16,264 nt of DNA from contig JAWOGN010000299.1 in the NCBI GenBank assembly GCA_046496815.1, positions 1-16,264 of the forward strand, written 5' to 3'. Of the stretch, positions 1 to 7,161 are shown one piece after another. Positions within the stretch are counted from its first letter, which is position 1. The number at the start of each line of letters is the position of its first letter. The notes under the pieces are model-generated. The model saw only the letters and a program-made list of their open reading frames with translations. It searched no databases and was not told the origin of the DNA. A program made the position numbers and the translations under genes. The stretch comes from JAWOGN01 sp046496815 (GTDB lineage: Bacteria > Desulfobacterota > DSM-4660 > Desulfatiglandales > Desulfatiglandaceae).

Positions 1-1233
1 ATTAAAATTGACAATCTTATTTGACCCGGTCCGCCCGCTTAGCTGTCCGCCTCGCCTGCTTGGACCCTCAACCAAAACTTTCAGCACCCTCCCCTCGAGT
101 GCCCTGTTCTTCCGCAGGGTGATTTGTCTTTGAAGGGTTTGAAGCGTAAGGAGGCGTAGGGACTTGTCGACTTCATTGACTTTCGGGAGCATTTTTTCTG
201 CGAATGTACCGCTTCTGTCGGAATATTTAAAGGAAAAAAGCGCATCGAATTGAACCCGTTTCACCAGATCAAGGGTCATTTGGAAATCTTTTTCCAATTC
301 TCCGGGAAAACCAACCATGACATCACTCGTAATGGCGATATCGGGCAGAACCCGGCGCAGTTTGTCTGTGAGTTCAATGAAGCCCTCACGTGTGTAATTC
401 CGTCGCATTCTCTGGAGCACCGAGTTTGATCCGGCCTGAAATGGAAGATGGATGTGCGGGCAAAGCCTGTCGAGATCCCTGAAACACCGAATCAGAGCAT
501 CAGAGAGATCCTTCGGATGAGACGTGGTGAAGCGCAGCCGCAAGAGTCCGTCCAGACCATTCAAGGCGCGGAGCAAGTCGACGAAATTGTAGTAGCGTTT
601 GCCATGCTTCCACCGATAGGAGTTTACGTTCTGGCCCAGCAGTGTGATTTCCTTGACGCCCTCGGAAATCAGGTTTTTCGCCTCCAGCAGGATGGCATTC
701 GGGGAGCGGGATATCTCCCTGCCCCTTACGAACGGGACGATGCAGTAGCTGCAAAAATTGTTGCATCCCTCCATAATGGATAGGTAGGCGCTAACCCTTC
801 CATGGAAATAGCCCTGACAAGCGACGAATTGCGGTGGTTCAGCCGTTAAGTCCGTCGCCACCACCTTCCCTCCCGCTGTCTTGAGGCGATGAATCGTGTC
901 GTTGATTTTCGAAAGTGCTCTTGGCCCGATTACAAAGTCGAGTTTTGGAAATCGTCTGATCAGTTCAGATCCCTGTTGCTGGGCCAGGCATCCGATGACG
1001 CCAAGCACGACGCCGGGTTTTCCACCCTTCATCGCCGACATCCGACCCAGCAGGCTGTAAGCTTTCTGCTCGGGTTTGGCCCGCACAGTGCAGGTATTGA
1101 TGAGGATGACATCCGCAAGGCTGGGGTCCTCCACCGGCCGATAGCCGGAACGGACCAGAGTTTGAGCCAGAAAATCGGAATCGTATTCGTTCATCTGGCA
1201 CCCCATGGTCGTGATAAAGAAATGTTTTGACAC
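1..1233 (-). CDS. miaB: tRNA-2-methylthio-N6-isopentenyladenosine synthase MiaB (3' end outside window)
   Basis: Radical-SAM methylthiotransferase that adds the 2-methylthio group to i6A37 of tRNAs reading UNN codons; cytoplasmic and [4Fe-4S]-dependent. 411 codons are visible and the frame is open to the window edge. The N-terminal UPF0004 domain has cluster cysteines C12 (in TTMGCQMN), C48 (NTCTVR) and C82 (GCLAQ). The radical-SAM CxxxCxxC is C157, C161, C164 in GCNNFCSYCIVPF. Later motifs LPFQAGSNS and ITSDVMVGFPGE are typical of MiaB. The last roughly 30 residues (SGRTGSNKIVNF) are the start of the TRAM RNA-binding domain, so only a short C-terminal piece is missing. The start is a GTG at 1231-1233 preceded by GAGGG; the first in-frame ATG would place the first cluster cysteine only three residues from the N-terminus. 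It is the last visible gene of the minus-strand run, 3 bp after the DUF4911 gene. Confidence 0.97.
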   Translation of the reverse strand, partial: MSKHFFITTMGCQMNEYDSDFLAQTLVRSGYRPVEDPSLADVILINTCTVRAKPEQKAYSLLGRMSAMKGGKPGVVLGVIGCLAQQQGSELIRRFPKLDFVIGPRALSKINDTIHRLKTAGGKVVATDLTAEPPQFVACQGYFHGRVSAYLSIMEGCNNFCSYCIVPFVRGREISRSPNAILLEAKNLISEGVKEITLLGQNVNSYRWKHGKRYYNFVDLLRALNGLDGLLRLRFTTSHPKDLSDALIRCFRDLDRLCPHIHLPFQAGSNSVLQRMRRNYTREGFIELTDKLRRVLPDIAITSDVMVGFPGELEKDFQMTLDLVKRVQFDALFSFKYSDRSGTFAEKMLPKVNEVDKSLRLLTLQTLQRQITLRKNRALEGRVLKVLVEGPSRRGGQLSGRTGSNKIVNFN

Positions 1234-1236
1234 GAC

Positions 1237-1476
1237 TTATCCCTCGCCTGAGATTTGGGGGGGGTCTGCGACGGAAAGCAAAAAACCTTCTTTCCTCAAA
1301 GCCTCCAACAAATCAAAAACAACGCCCTCGCAGCCCGGGGATACCCGAATTTCTATGCGGGCCTCATCCGGATCCACGGTGGAGACGTTGGCGATACCGC
1401 CGTAGGATTCGACGGTTGACTGGATATAACTGATATCTCTGCGCGCTACACGCAAAATACGCTTAGTCGACCGCAT
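1237..1476 (-). CDS. DUF4911 family small protein
   Basis: A 79-residue protein resembling DUF4911, a short family of unknown function that I recall from Deltaproteobacteria and some Firmicutes. Visible features are a basic N-terminus (MRSTKRILRVARRD), a central stretch with aromatic, acidic and Gly residues (IQSTVESYGGIANVSTVDPDE), a strand-like ARIEIRVSP and an amphipathic helix (VVFDLLEALRKE). This suggests a compact alpha/beta domain of the ACT or ferredoxin-like kind. There is no signal peptide or membrane segment and only one cysteine. Its ATG lies inside the end of nadK (14-bp overlap) and its stop is 3 bp before the miaB GTG, so it is very probably translationally coupled to both. The function is unknown; a role linked to NAD kinase or MiaB is inferred only from position. 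The family call is from memory of the consensus. Confidence 0.85.
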   Translation of the reverse strand: MRSTKRILRVARRDISYIQSTVESYGGIANVSTVDPDEARIEIRVSPGCEGVVFDLLEALRKEGFLLSVADPPQISGEG

Positions 1477-2350
1477 TTTTATTGTAGGTCACTCCGCCCC
1501 ACATGAGCTTGGTGCGCAAGACCTTAAAATAACTCTGCTGAGGGGCTCTAAACAGCTTGATCTTTTTTTTGGATTTTCGAATGCGCACCCGATCCCCGTA
1601 ACAGAGATCAAATCCCACCTGCCCGTCAAACGTCAAGATGACCGTTTCTTCACTTTCATTTCTCATCTCAACCTGTATGACCGATGTGTCTGGAATGATG
1701 ATGGGACGATTCGTCAATGTAAAGGGACAGATCGGAGTCAAAATAAAATTTTCCATGGTTGGATAGAGTATGGGACCGCCGGCGGATAAGTTATAGGCCG
1801 TTGAACCGGTAGGGGTCGATATGATGAGACCGTCCGCCCTGAAAGTGGTCAAGAACTCATCGTTGATTGTAACATCGAGGTCGATGATGCGGGCGAGCGT
1901 CGCTTTGTTGATCACCACGTCATTTAAGACCTGAAACTCGCAGGCGCCCTGCCCGTTTCTGATCACTTTCGTCTCCAACATGACCCGACGTTCCATCTCG
2001 AGGCGCCCTTCAACCATCAACTCAATGACGGTGTATAGATCTTGCAAGGGAGTCCCCGTTAGAAACCCAAGCCCGCCCAAATTGACGCCCAGAATGGGAG
2101 CGCCATATCTTCCCGTCCGCCTTGCGGCCCCGAGAAGGGTCCCGTCCCCCCCGAGGACGACGACCCAATTTACGGTTTTGGGGATTACCAAGGGCGCTTC
2201 GCATCGTCCGTCCAAGGCCCCCTGGGTCTGCATCTCCTCCAAAAAGACCCGGATGTTTCTTTTCTTGAACCAGGCTTCCAGTTTTCCGGCCTCTAATTTT
2301 GCGGGGGCATGGTGGTGTTTATAAATGATTCCCACCGATTTAGACGGCAT
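1463..2350 (-). CDS. nadK: NAD kinase
   Basis: ATP- (or polyphosphate-) dependent phosphorylation of NAD+ to NADP+, a cytoplasmic and usually essential step. The 295-residue length is normal. The diagnostic GGDGTLLGAAR motif is at residues 67-77, followed by GVNLGGLGFLT (residues 88-98). The NAD-site motif is VLNDVVINK, where most bacterial enzymes have NE rather than ND, a conservative change. The ADGLIISTPTGSTAYNLSAGGP block is intact, as is the C-terminal beta-sandwich with a TFDGQ-type motif. The ATG at 2348-2350 is preceded by AGAGGA at 7 nt. The adenine deaminase stop is only 15 bp upstream and the DUF4911 start overlaps the end of this gene, placing it mid-operon. Confidence 0.97.
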   Translation of the reverse strand: MPSKSVGIIYKHHHAPAKLEAGKLEAWFKKRNIRVFLEEMQTQGALDGRCEAPLVIPKTVNWVVVLGGDGTLLGAARRTGRYGAPILGVNLGGLGFLTGTPLQDLYTVIELMVEGRLEMERRVMLETKVIRNGQGACEFQVLNDVVINKATLARIIDLDVTINDEFLTTFRADGLIISTPTGSTAYNLSAGGPILYPTMENFILTPICPFTLTNRPIIIPDTSVIQVEMRNESEETVILTFDGQVGFDLCYGDRVRIRKSKKKIKLFRAPQQSYFKVLRTKLMWGGVTYNKNAVD

Positions 2351-2365
2351 GTAACAATCCTCTGC

Positions 2366-4096
2366 TCATTGCTCCAGGAAAAGGGGTAAAATTTCAAATC
2401 GGTTTACATCCACCAGGCCCTTATCTGTCAGTTTCAATTCGGGGATGACCGGCAGCGCCAGAAATGAAAGGAGCATAAACGGATCCTGCAGGTTGCACCC
2501 AATTCGGGACACGGCTTTTTTGAGCGACCTTAACTGCCTCACGAGCGTTTCCAGCGGTTCTTCGGACATGAGGCCCGCAATCGGGAGTGGGAGTTTCGCG
2601 AGTGTTTCGCGCCCATGAACGACGGCAAGCCCACCGCCCATGCATCTCACGGCTTCAACGGCCCCGAAGATCTCCGCATCGCTCACGCCCACGGCGATTA
2701 CATTATGGGAGTCATGCGCAACCGAGGAAGCCAAAGCGCCCGCAGTAAGGGTAAAACCTTTGACGAGGCCCAATCCGATGCGTCCGGTGGCGTGGTGCCG
2801 TTCCACCACACAGAGTTTCAAAATATCTTCTTCAGTGTCCGAGACGACCCATCCGTTGCTTGATTTCACACCTTGAATCCGTGTGCGCGTGACGAGTTGT
2901 CCGGAAACAAGTTCAATGACCCTTGCCGCGCCCCCGGGATGCCGAATTCGGAAGCTTTCAGGGCGCAAGGGGGCGATGTTCAAGGTTCCCGATATCAGGG
3001 CCGGAGCCGACCGGTGTTTCTTTTGGGGGTAATGGATCAAAACACCGTTGCCTACAACCCTGCGACCGTCTTTGTAAACCGAATTCACCTCAAAATGCTC
3101 AAGATCATCTAAAGTCACCAAATCGGCGCGGTAACCTGCAGCGACTGCGCCCCGATCTTTCAGGCCGAAATACTCCGCCGGGTTTAGTGTCGACAATCGG
3201 ATGGCGGTGATCGGGTCCAACCCCAGTCGTATGGCTTTTTTGACGATGTAGTCCAAATGCCCTCTGCGTTGAATATCTTCCGCGTGCAGGTCATCGGAGA
3301 CGAAGCAGAACCGACGCGCATTTTTACTGGTTACCAGCGGAAGCAAGCTTTCCAGGTCTTTGGCGGTCGTTCCTTCACGGAGCATGAGGAACATGCCGGC
3401 TTCAATTTTCTCACGCGCTTCCCGGGGTCGTGTCGATTCGTGGTCCGATCGAATCCCCGCAGTCAGATACGCCTGAAGGTCCTGCTCGCTCAAACCCGGA
3501 CAATGGCCGTCGAGGATTTTATGCTTGTACAAGGCGATTTTTTGCAACAAATCCACATCCCCGTTTAGGACGCCGGGAACGTTCATCACCTCCGCCAGAC
3601 CCAACACTCGGGATTCATCTTTCAATTTCGAAAGCGTCGTCGCGTTTAAGGTGGCCCCTGCCGTTTCCAGATGGGTCGCCGGCACACAAGACGGGGCCAT
3701 GAAGAAAATGTCGAAAGGGATGTTCCGGCTTTCCTGAAGCATGAAGCGAATGCCTTCCAAACCCGCCACATTGGCAATCTCGTGAGGGTCGGAAACAATC
3801 GTAGTGGTTCCGTGAACCAGGAGGGCGGCAGCAAGTTCGGCGGGTGTGAGCATGGTGCTTTCGATATGGATATGCCCGTCAATCAGTCCTGGAACAATCC
3901 ACTTCCCACGGATATCGACTTCCGTCTTTCCCGCATATTCGGGCCCCAGGCCCACGATCATGCCGTCATAAACAGCCACATCCGCTTCACGAAAGTCCCC
4001 TGAAAACACATTTACGACCGTCCCCCCTTTGAGGACAAGCTCGGCTGGAACCTGCCCTTTTGCTGCCAAGATTCTTCTTTTCAGCGTCTCAATCAT
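2366..4096 (-). CDS. ade: Adenine deaminase (amidohydrolase superfamily)
   Basis: Hydrolyses adenine to hypoxanthine and ammonia for purine salvage; cytoplasmic metalloenzyme, EC 3.5.4.2. At 576 residues it matches the usual Ade/AdeC length. An N-terminal urease-like composite strand region (about 1-70) leads into the metal site DGHIHIEST (H75, H77) and the family-specific SDPHEIANV (residues 102-110). These are followed by APSCVPAT, LGLAEVMNVPG, DGHCPGLS, SDHEST and FVSDDLHAEDI. The C-terminal adenine-deaminase domain includes GLGLVKGF, AHDSHNVIAVG and GGGLAVV. The ATG is preceded by AGGAAGGTGG at 7 nt. It lies 93 bp after the P-loop kinase gene and 15 bp before nadK. Some Ade homologues act on other aminopurines, so exact substrate specificity is inferred. 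Confidence 0.95.
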   Translation of the reverse strand: MIETLKRRILAAKGQVPAELVLKGGTVVNVFSGDFREADVAVYDGMIVGLGPEYAGKTEVDIRGKWIVPGLIDGHIHIESTMLTPAELAAALLVHGTTTIVSDPHEIANVAGLEGIRFMLQESRNIPFDIFFMAPSCVPATHLETAGATLNATTLSKLKDESRVLGLAEVMNVPGVLNGDVDLLQKIALYKHKILDGHCPGLSEQDLQAYLTAGIRSDHESTRPREAREKIEAGMFLMLREGTTAKDLESLLPLVTSKNARRFCFVSDDLHAEDIQRRGHLDYIVKKAIRLGLDPITAIRLSTLNPAEYFGLKDRGAVAAGYRADLVTLDDLEHFEVNSVYKDGRRVVGNGVLIHYPQKKHRSAPALISGTLNIAPLRPESFRIRHPGGAARVIELVSGQLVTRTRIQGVKSSNGWVVSDTEEDILKLCVVERHHATGRIGLGLVKGFTLTAGALASSVAHDSHNVIAVGVSDAEIFGAVEAVRCMGGGLAVVHGRETLAKLPLPIAGLMSEEPLETLVRQLRSLKKAVSRIGCNLQDPFMLLSFLALPVIPELKLTDKGLVDVNRFEILPLFLEQ

Positions 4097-4189
4097 GCAA
4101 AAACCACCTTCCTGTGGCCATGCGCTTCATACCGGATTGGCACATCATCGGGGGCGCTCAAAACCCCACCTCCGCATCCACAACAGGAC

Positions 4190-4792
4190 TTACCGGCTAT
4201 CTCTGTGAATCACGTACCATTCCTCGGTCAAGTCGGACGTGGTGTCGACAAGCAGATGGATGATGCGTAAGTACGGAAAACGCATCTTTAAATCATTCAG
4301 ATCCACCGGTTCAAACTTTTTCACGTTGTTCAAGTACGCCTGTTCCGTCAGCGCGTTGGACTCATAGTTCTCTTTCGTTCGCTTCGAAATCCGCCCAATT
4401 GAAATCGCTTTTGGGCACTGGGTCTGTTGGATAACGAGCGCCATTCCATGTTTGGCGGCCACGTCTGCGGCCCGTCTCCGAAGCGCCTGAGTTACAAATG
4501 TTGCATCCAGAATGATGCCCTTTCCCTTCCCTGCCAGTTCATCCGCCCTTCGAAACATCTCGTCGTAGACGTGGGTCCGCTTATTCATATCTGAGGCAAC
4601 TTTTTCATCGAAAATGTCCTCGTTCTTGAGCACCTCACGGCGGATTAAATCCGACCTCAGGATTGTGTAACCTTGCAGGTCGGCAATGACTTCCGTGGTT
4701 TCCGTTTTGTAGGAAGCAGGAAGCCCGCAGGCGATCAGAACCGTTTTCGGTTCCAACGCTTCTTTCATGAATCTGACAAACGGTTCTCGCAT
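4190..4792 (-). CDS. P-loop kinase of the AAA_33/COG0645 type with atypical Walker A
   Basis: A 200-residue P-loop NTPase of the small-molecule kinase kind (AAA_33, zeta-toxin/gluconate-kinase-like fold). The Walker A position (residues 23-30) reads GLPASYKT, where related kinases have GLPGSGKS; the Gly before the invariant Lys is Tyr. The nucleotide reading is clean. Supporting features are an ILRSDLIRRE segment after the first helix (residues 44-53), KGIILDATFV as the Walker B-like strand (residues 91-100), and a basic lid-like stretch GRISKRTKENYESN. The C-terminal half is rich in charged residues with no membrane segment. The ATG is preceded by AAGGAGA at 7-8 nt. It starts 22 bp after the APH-like gene. 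In many bacteria homologues of these two are fused in the same order (COG2187-COG0645), so they likely act together. The substrate is unknown. Confidence 0.8.
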   Translation of the reverse strand: MREPFVRFMKEALEPKTVLIACGLPASYKTETTEVIADLQGYTILRSDLIRREVLKNEDIFDEKVASDMNKRTHVYDEMFRRADELAGKGKGIILDATFVTQALRRRAADVAAKHGMALVIQQTQCPKAISIGRISKRTKENYESNALTEQAYLNNVKKFEPVDLNDLKMRFPYLRIIHLLVDTTSDLTEEWYVIHRDSR

Positions 4793-4814
4793 GATGTATC
4801 TCCTTCATCAGCTC

Positions 4815-5813
4815 TCAAATATAGGAATACGCAAGCTGGAAGTATCTGGAGGCGATTTGAAGTGCCGAATCCTTTTTCTCCGCGGTTATATTGGGATCAT
4901 CCAATTGAAAACTATTCACTTTTCCTCGAACAATCGCCCTGTAAGTTTTGTAGAAAGTAAGCAGGGAGTCGACGTTTTTCTCATTTGCATGGTCCCTGTA
5001 GTGCTTCCATAGCGTTTTCGATACTCTCCAGCCGTCGTGATATTCCAGGTCCATCAGGAGAAAGGCGATGTCGGCCAAGGTGTCGCCGTATCGAAACCGG
5101 TCATTGAATTCGATACAATCAATGATGGAAATGTCCTCGCTCAGACAAATGTGCTCCATGTGAAGGTCGCCGTGACAGTCACGAATTCTGCCGGCCTTTA
5201 TCCGGTCCGCAAATTCTTCCCTGTTGGTTTGGTAAAAGTTCATTGTCCATTTCTTGAGCGCGTCAAATTCCTTCTGCAAGATCGTCGTACCGATGTATTT
5301 TTCGACCTGCACAAAATTTTCATCCGTATTCACACGAAACGCCTCCGCTTCACCGAATTTGTCTATCTCAGCCGTACTGCGTGCGCCGGAATGAAAAGTT
5401 GCAAGCACATTGGAGATGCTTTCCAGATGGCTTTCTGTGAGTTCACCCCTGTGAAACATCGATTTCATTAACGTTTCAGCCGGGATTCGTCTCATCTTGA
5501 CCGCGTACTCGACAGGCTTTCCATCGCCGCTTCTTAAACTGTGCCTGCCTCCCTCCAATGTGACGGGCAAAACATCCAGATAGATATCGGTGGAGAGCCT
5601 TCGATTCAGCCTGATTTCTTGCTCGCAGAAGTATTTTCTCTTTTCCAGAGTGGAAAAGTCCAAAAATCCAAAATCCACCGGTTTCTTGACTTTGTAGACG
5701 AAATTGTCCGCCACGAAAACAATAGAAATGTGAGTTTGAACGACGGAAACCGCGTCGGTCTCATCGGGGAGTGCCCGGGGGTTTTTCAGATCTTCAATCA
5801 TGGAAGACATCAT
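4815..5813 (-). CDS. COG2187-type aminoglycoside phosphotransferase-like protein
   Basis: A 332-residue protein with an APH/choline-kinase-like fold, of the uncharacterised COG2187 group. The N-lobe carries VYKVKKPVDFGFLDFSTLEKR (about residues 39-59; K41 or K43 would be the ATP lysine), followed by the group-typical EIRLNRRLSTDIYLDVLPV. The catalytic loop is CHGDLHMEH (residues 213-221), with D216 as the expected base. The usual metal-binding Asn of HGDxxxxN is His221, a change I recall from other members of this subgroup. The second metal motif is IIDCIEFND (D232). The start is ATG-ATG; the first ATG overlaps the upstream PHP stop in ATGA, with GGAGGG 6 nt before it. The kinase gene follows 22 bp downstream. 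It is not a proven antibiotic-resistance enzyme; the natural substrate is unknown. Confidence 0.88.
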   Translation of the reverse strand: MMSSMIEDLKNPRALPDETDAVSVVQTHISIVFVADNFVYKVKKPVDFGFLDFSTLEKRKYFCEQEIRLNRRLSTDIYLDVLPVTLEGGRHSLRSGDGKPVEYAVKMRRIPAETLMKSMFHRGELTESHLESISNVLATFHSGARSTAEIDKFGEAEAFRVNTDENFVQVEKYIGTTILQKEFDALKKWTMNFYQTNREEFADRIKAGRIRDCHGDLHMEHICLSEDISIIDCIEFNDRFRYGDTLADIAFLLMDLEYHDGWRVSKTLWKHYRDHANEKNVDSLLTFYKTYRAIVRGKVNSFQLDDPNITAEKKDSALQIASRYFQLAYSYI

Positions 5814-6700
5814 GAGGCGCCCTCCAACTTCAAGCCGAACTGTTCGGCGACGAATATCGGAACATCCGGATTTCCCAATAAGACGGGTTTTTGATGACAG
5901 TCGGACCCTCCGGTAACCATCAGACCCTCTTTTCTTGCAAACTCAAGGTACTTTGCAGTTGAAGTTATATCATGTCGTGAGTGCCAGCACTCGATGCCGT
6001 CAAGATAGGGCAACATGGTTTCTTTGATGATCTGCTGTTGCGCTTCGATGGAGGCGGTCAGGGAAAAAAGAGAAGTTCCATTGGGATCGTTGGGGTGGGC
6101 GAGGATTAATTTTCCACCTGCGCCCCGAATCAAATTACTGGCCGCTTCGAGTGACACCGGCATTTTTGGAACATTACATTTGACCAGGTACTTGTCAAAG
6201 GCTTCCTGTCTGTCGGCAACCACGCCTTTTCTCACCATGTAATCCGCGATGTGGGGTCGGCCGAATGCACCGTCCACCGTTTCCGCTATCGCGACAAGGT
6301 CCTCATGGGTAAACGGGATCAAACGGGCTGTTGACAGCTCTCGATTGATCTTTTCCAGGATTTTTTCAGCCCTGACTTTTCGGTATTCTCTCAGTTCCCG
6401 GAGCTTCCGGGTGAGCGCTGCGTTACCGATTTCATACCGGTACCCCAGCACATCAAGGGCCACCGGCTTTGCGTCGCGATATCGCGGGTGTGAAAAAGCG
6501 ATGTTCAGCTCCACCCCCGTGATGTATTGCATCCCATATTTCGCTGCGAGTGACGCGGCGGCTTGTTGGCAATCAATCGAGTCATGGTCGGTTATGGATA
6601 TCACCCCAATCTGACGCCGGTGTGCCGCTTCAAAGATTTCCGCCGTGGTCATGTTGCCGTCCGAGCAGTCCCGGGTATGAATGTGTAAATCAATTTTCAC
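5810..6700 (-). CDS. PHP-domain phosphoesterase (YciV/RNase AM-like, TrpH-like)
   Basis: A 296-residue PHP-family metal-dependent phosphoesterase. The best match from memory is the E. coli YciV (RNase AM) / 3',5'-nucleoside bisphosphate phosphatase group. Metal-binding motifs are in the expected order: DLHIHT (H6, H8), a SDG acidic turn (D14), ITDHD (D38, H39), GVELN (E64), SHPRY (H71), GRPH (H150), LAHP (H202) and GGSDCH (D267, H269). A charged helical insertion (about residues 95-125) matches the family layout. The start is a GTG at 6698-6700; the frame has a stop 10 codons upstream and no other start. An AGAAAGG is present but rather far (about 13 nt). It is the first gene of the run and overlaps the APH-like gene by 4 bp (ATGA). 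Role in nucleotide/RNA end turnover is inferred from the family. Confidence 0.92.
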   Translation of the reverse strand: MKIDLHIHTRDCSDGNMTTAEIFEAAHRRQIGVISITDHDSIDCQQAAASLAAKYGMQYITGVELNIAFSHPRYRDAKPVALDVLGYRYEIGNAALTRKLRELREYRKVRAEKILEKINRELSTARLIPFTHEDLVAIAETVDGAFGRPHIADYMVRKGVVADRQEAFDKYLVKCNVPKMPVSLEAASNLIRGAGGKLILAHPNDPNGTSLFSLTASIEAQQQIIKETMLPYLDGIECWHSRHDITSTAKYLEFARKEGLMVTGGSDCHQKPVLLGNPDVPIFVAEQFGLKLEGAS

Positions 6701-6755
6701 GGGTTCACGTTGACCTTTCTCCCCACTTTAGAGGATTTTAAAATTCCCCGACGTC

Positions 6756-6784
6756 CTTATACAAAACTGGAACATCGGTGGAAA
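6756..6784 (-). promoter_or_regulatory. Candidate sigma-70 promoter for the PHP-to-miaB operon
   Basis: On the minus strand TTTCCA (6779-6784; 4/6 to TTGACA) lies 17 bp from TATAAG (6756-6761; 5/6 to TATAAT). Transcription would begin near 6749, about 50 nt before the GTG of the first gene. Identified by eye from consensus and spacing only. Confidence 0.4.
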
Positions 6785-6849
6785 ACGCTCACGAAATTCT
6801 GTGTTTACATCAGCCGGTAAAAATGGGTCAAGGATGAAAAAGTCCCGGA

Positions 6850-6873
6850 GAATTGAAGATATGACTTCAATTC
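6850..6873. promoter_or_regulatory. Perfect 9-bp inverted repeat, possible operator
   Basis: GAATTGAAG (6850-6858), a 6-nt spacer, then CTTCAATTC (6865-6873), an exact reverse complement. It lies between two divergent promoter-like elements, about 57 bp upstream of the plus-strand -35 and 65 bp upstream of the minus-strand -35. There is no following T-run on either strand, so a terminator is unlikely. A dimeric regulator site is the simplest reading, but this is inference. Confidence 0.45.
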
Positions 6874-6930
6874 CCATAGCATGAAAACAAAGTTTTAGTT
6901 AACGCGAAGGATCCAAGGGTTTCTTAACCA

Positions 6931-6962
6931 TTGAACTCGAATCAAATGAAAGATATTATAAT
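6931..6962 (+). promoter_or_regulatory. Candidate sigma-70 promoter for gatED
   Basis: TTGAAC (6931-6936; 4/6) lies 17 bp from TATTAT (6954-6959; 5/6). An overlapping perfect TATAAT is at 6957-6962, at a less favourable 20-bp spacing. It is the most promoter-like site upstream of gatE and would give a leader of nearly 200 nt. Confidence 0.45.
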
Positions 6963-7002
6963 AGGTTAGAGAAAGTAAACCGACAAAATCCTTTTTCAAG
7001 TT

Positions 7003-7104
7003 CCCCTTTTGTAAAGGGGGGTTGCTTAAAGCGCGACATGGGAGTGAAATCCCCTCCGGCCCTTCTTTGGAGAAGAGGGCGCTCACACACGAATTATTGG
7101 TGAG
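7003..7104. repeat. Cluster of short palindromes in the gatED leader
   Basis: Four stem-loops follow one another. CCCCTTT/AAAGGGG has a 3-nt loop (7003-7019). GGGA/TCCC has a 6-nt loop (7040-7053). GCCC-TTCT/AGAA-GGGC has a 4-nt loop and a 2-nt bulge (7059-7080). CTCAC/GTGAG has a 13-nt loop (7082-7104). None is followed by a T-run. The CCCCTTTT...AAAGGGG and AAATCCCC pieces resemble dispersed intergenic palindromes that I recall from deltaproteobacterial genomes, so this may be a decayed REP/MITE-like element rather than a dedicated leader structure. Confidence 0.45.
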
Positions 7105-7161
7105 AAAAACCCTGACACTCGACTGAAGGGCCTGCCGGGAAGGGATTCTTTTTACGGATGA

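Larger units (their letters stand above)
6701..7161. other. Divergent intergenic region between PHP gene and gatE
   Basis: A 461-bp stretch with no convincing gene. It holds a minus-strand promoter-like element (6756-6784), a perfect inverted repeat (6850-6873), a plus-strand promoter-like element (6931-6962), and a series of small stem-loops (7003-7104) that would lie in the gatED leader. A long minus-strand open frame enters from inside gatE but is a shadow of that gene. Confidence 0.8.

Noticed and set aside
4703..4726. Sequencing error explaining the odd Walker A of the kinase
   Set aside because: The frame is continuous on both sides and restoring Gly for Tyr would need more than one base change, so a real substitution is more likely.
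4815..5813. Aminoglycoside resistance gene
   Set aside because: Fold-level similarity only; the group is chromosomal, uncharacterised, and here embedded in a housekeeping-like operon.
6957..7161. T-box riboswitch upstream of gatED
   Set aside because: I could not find the T-box consensus with its ACC-end pairing bulge or a terminator/antiterminator with a T-run.
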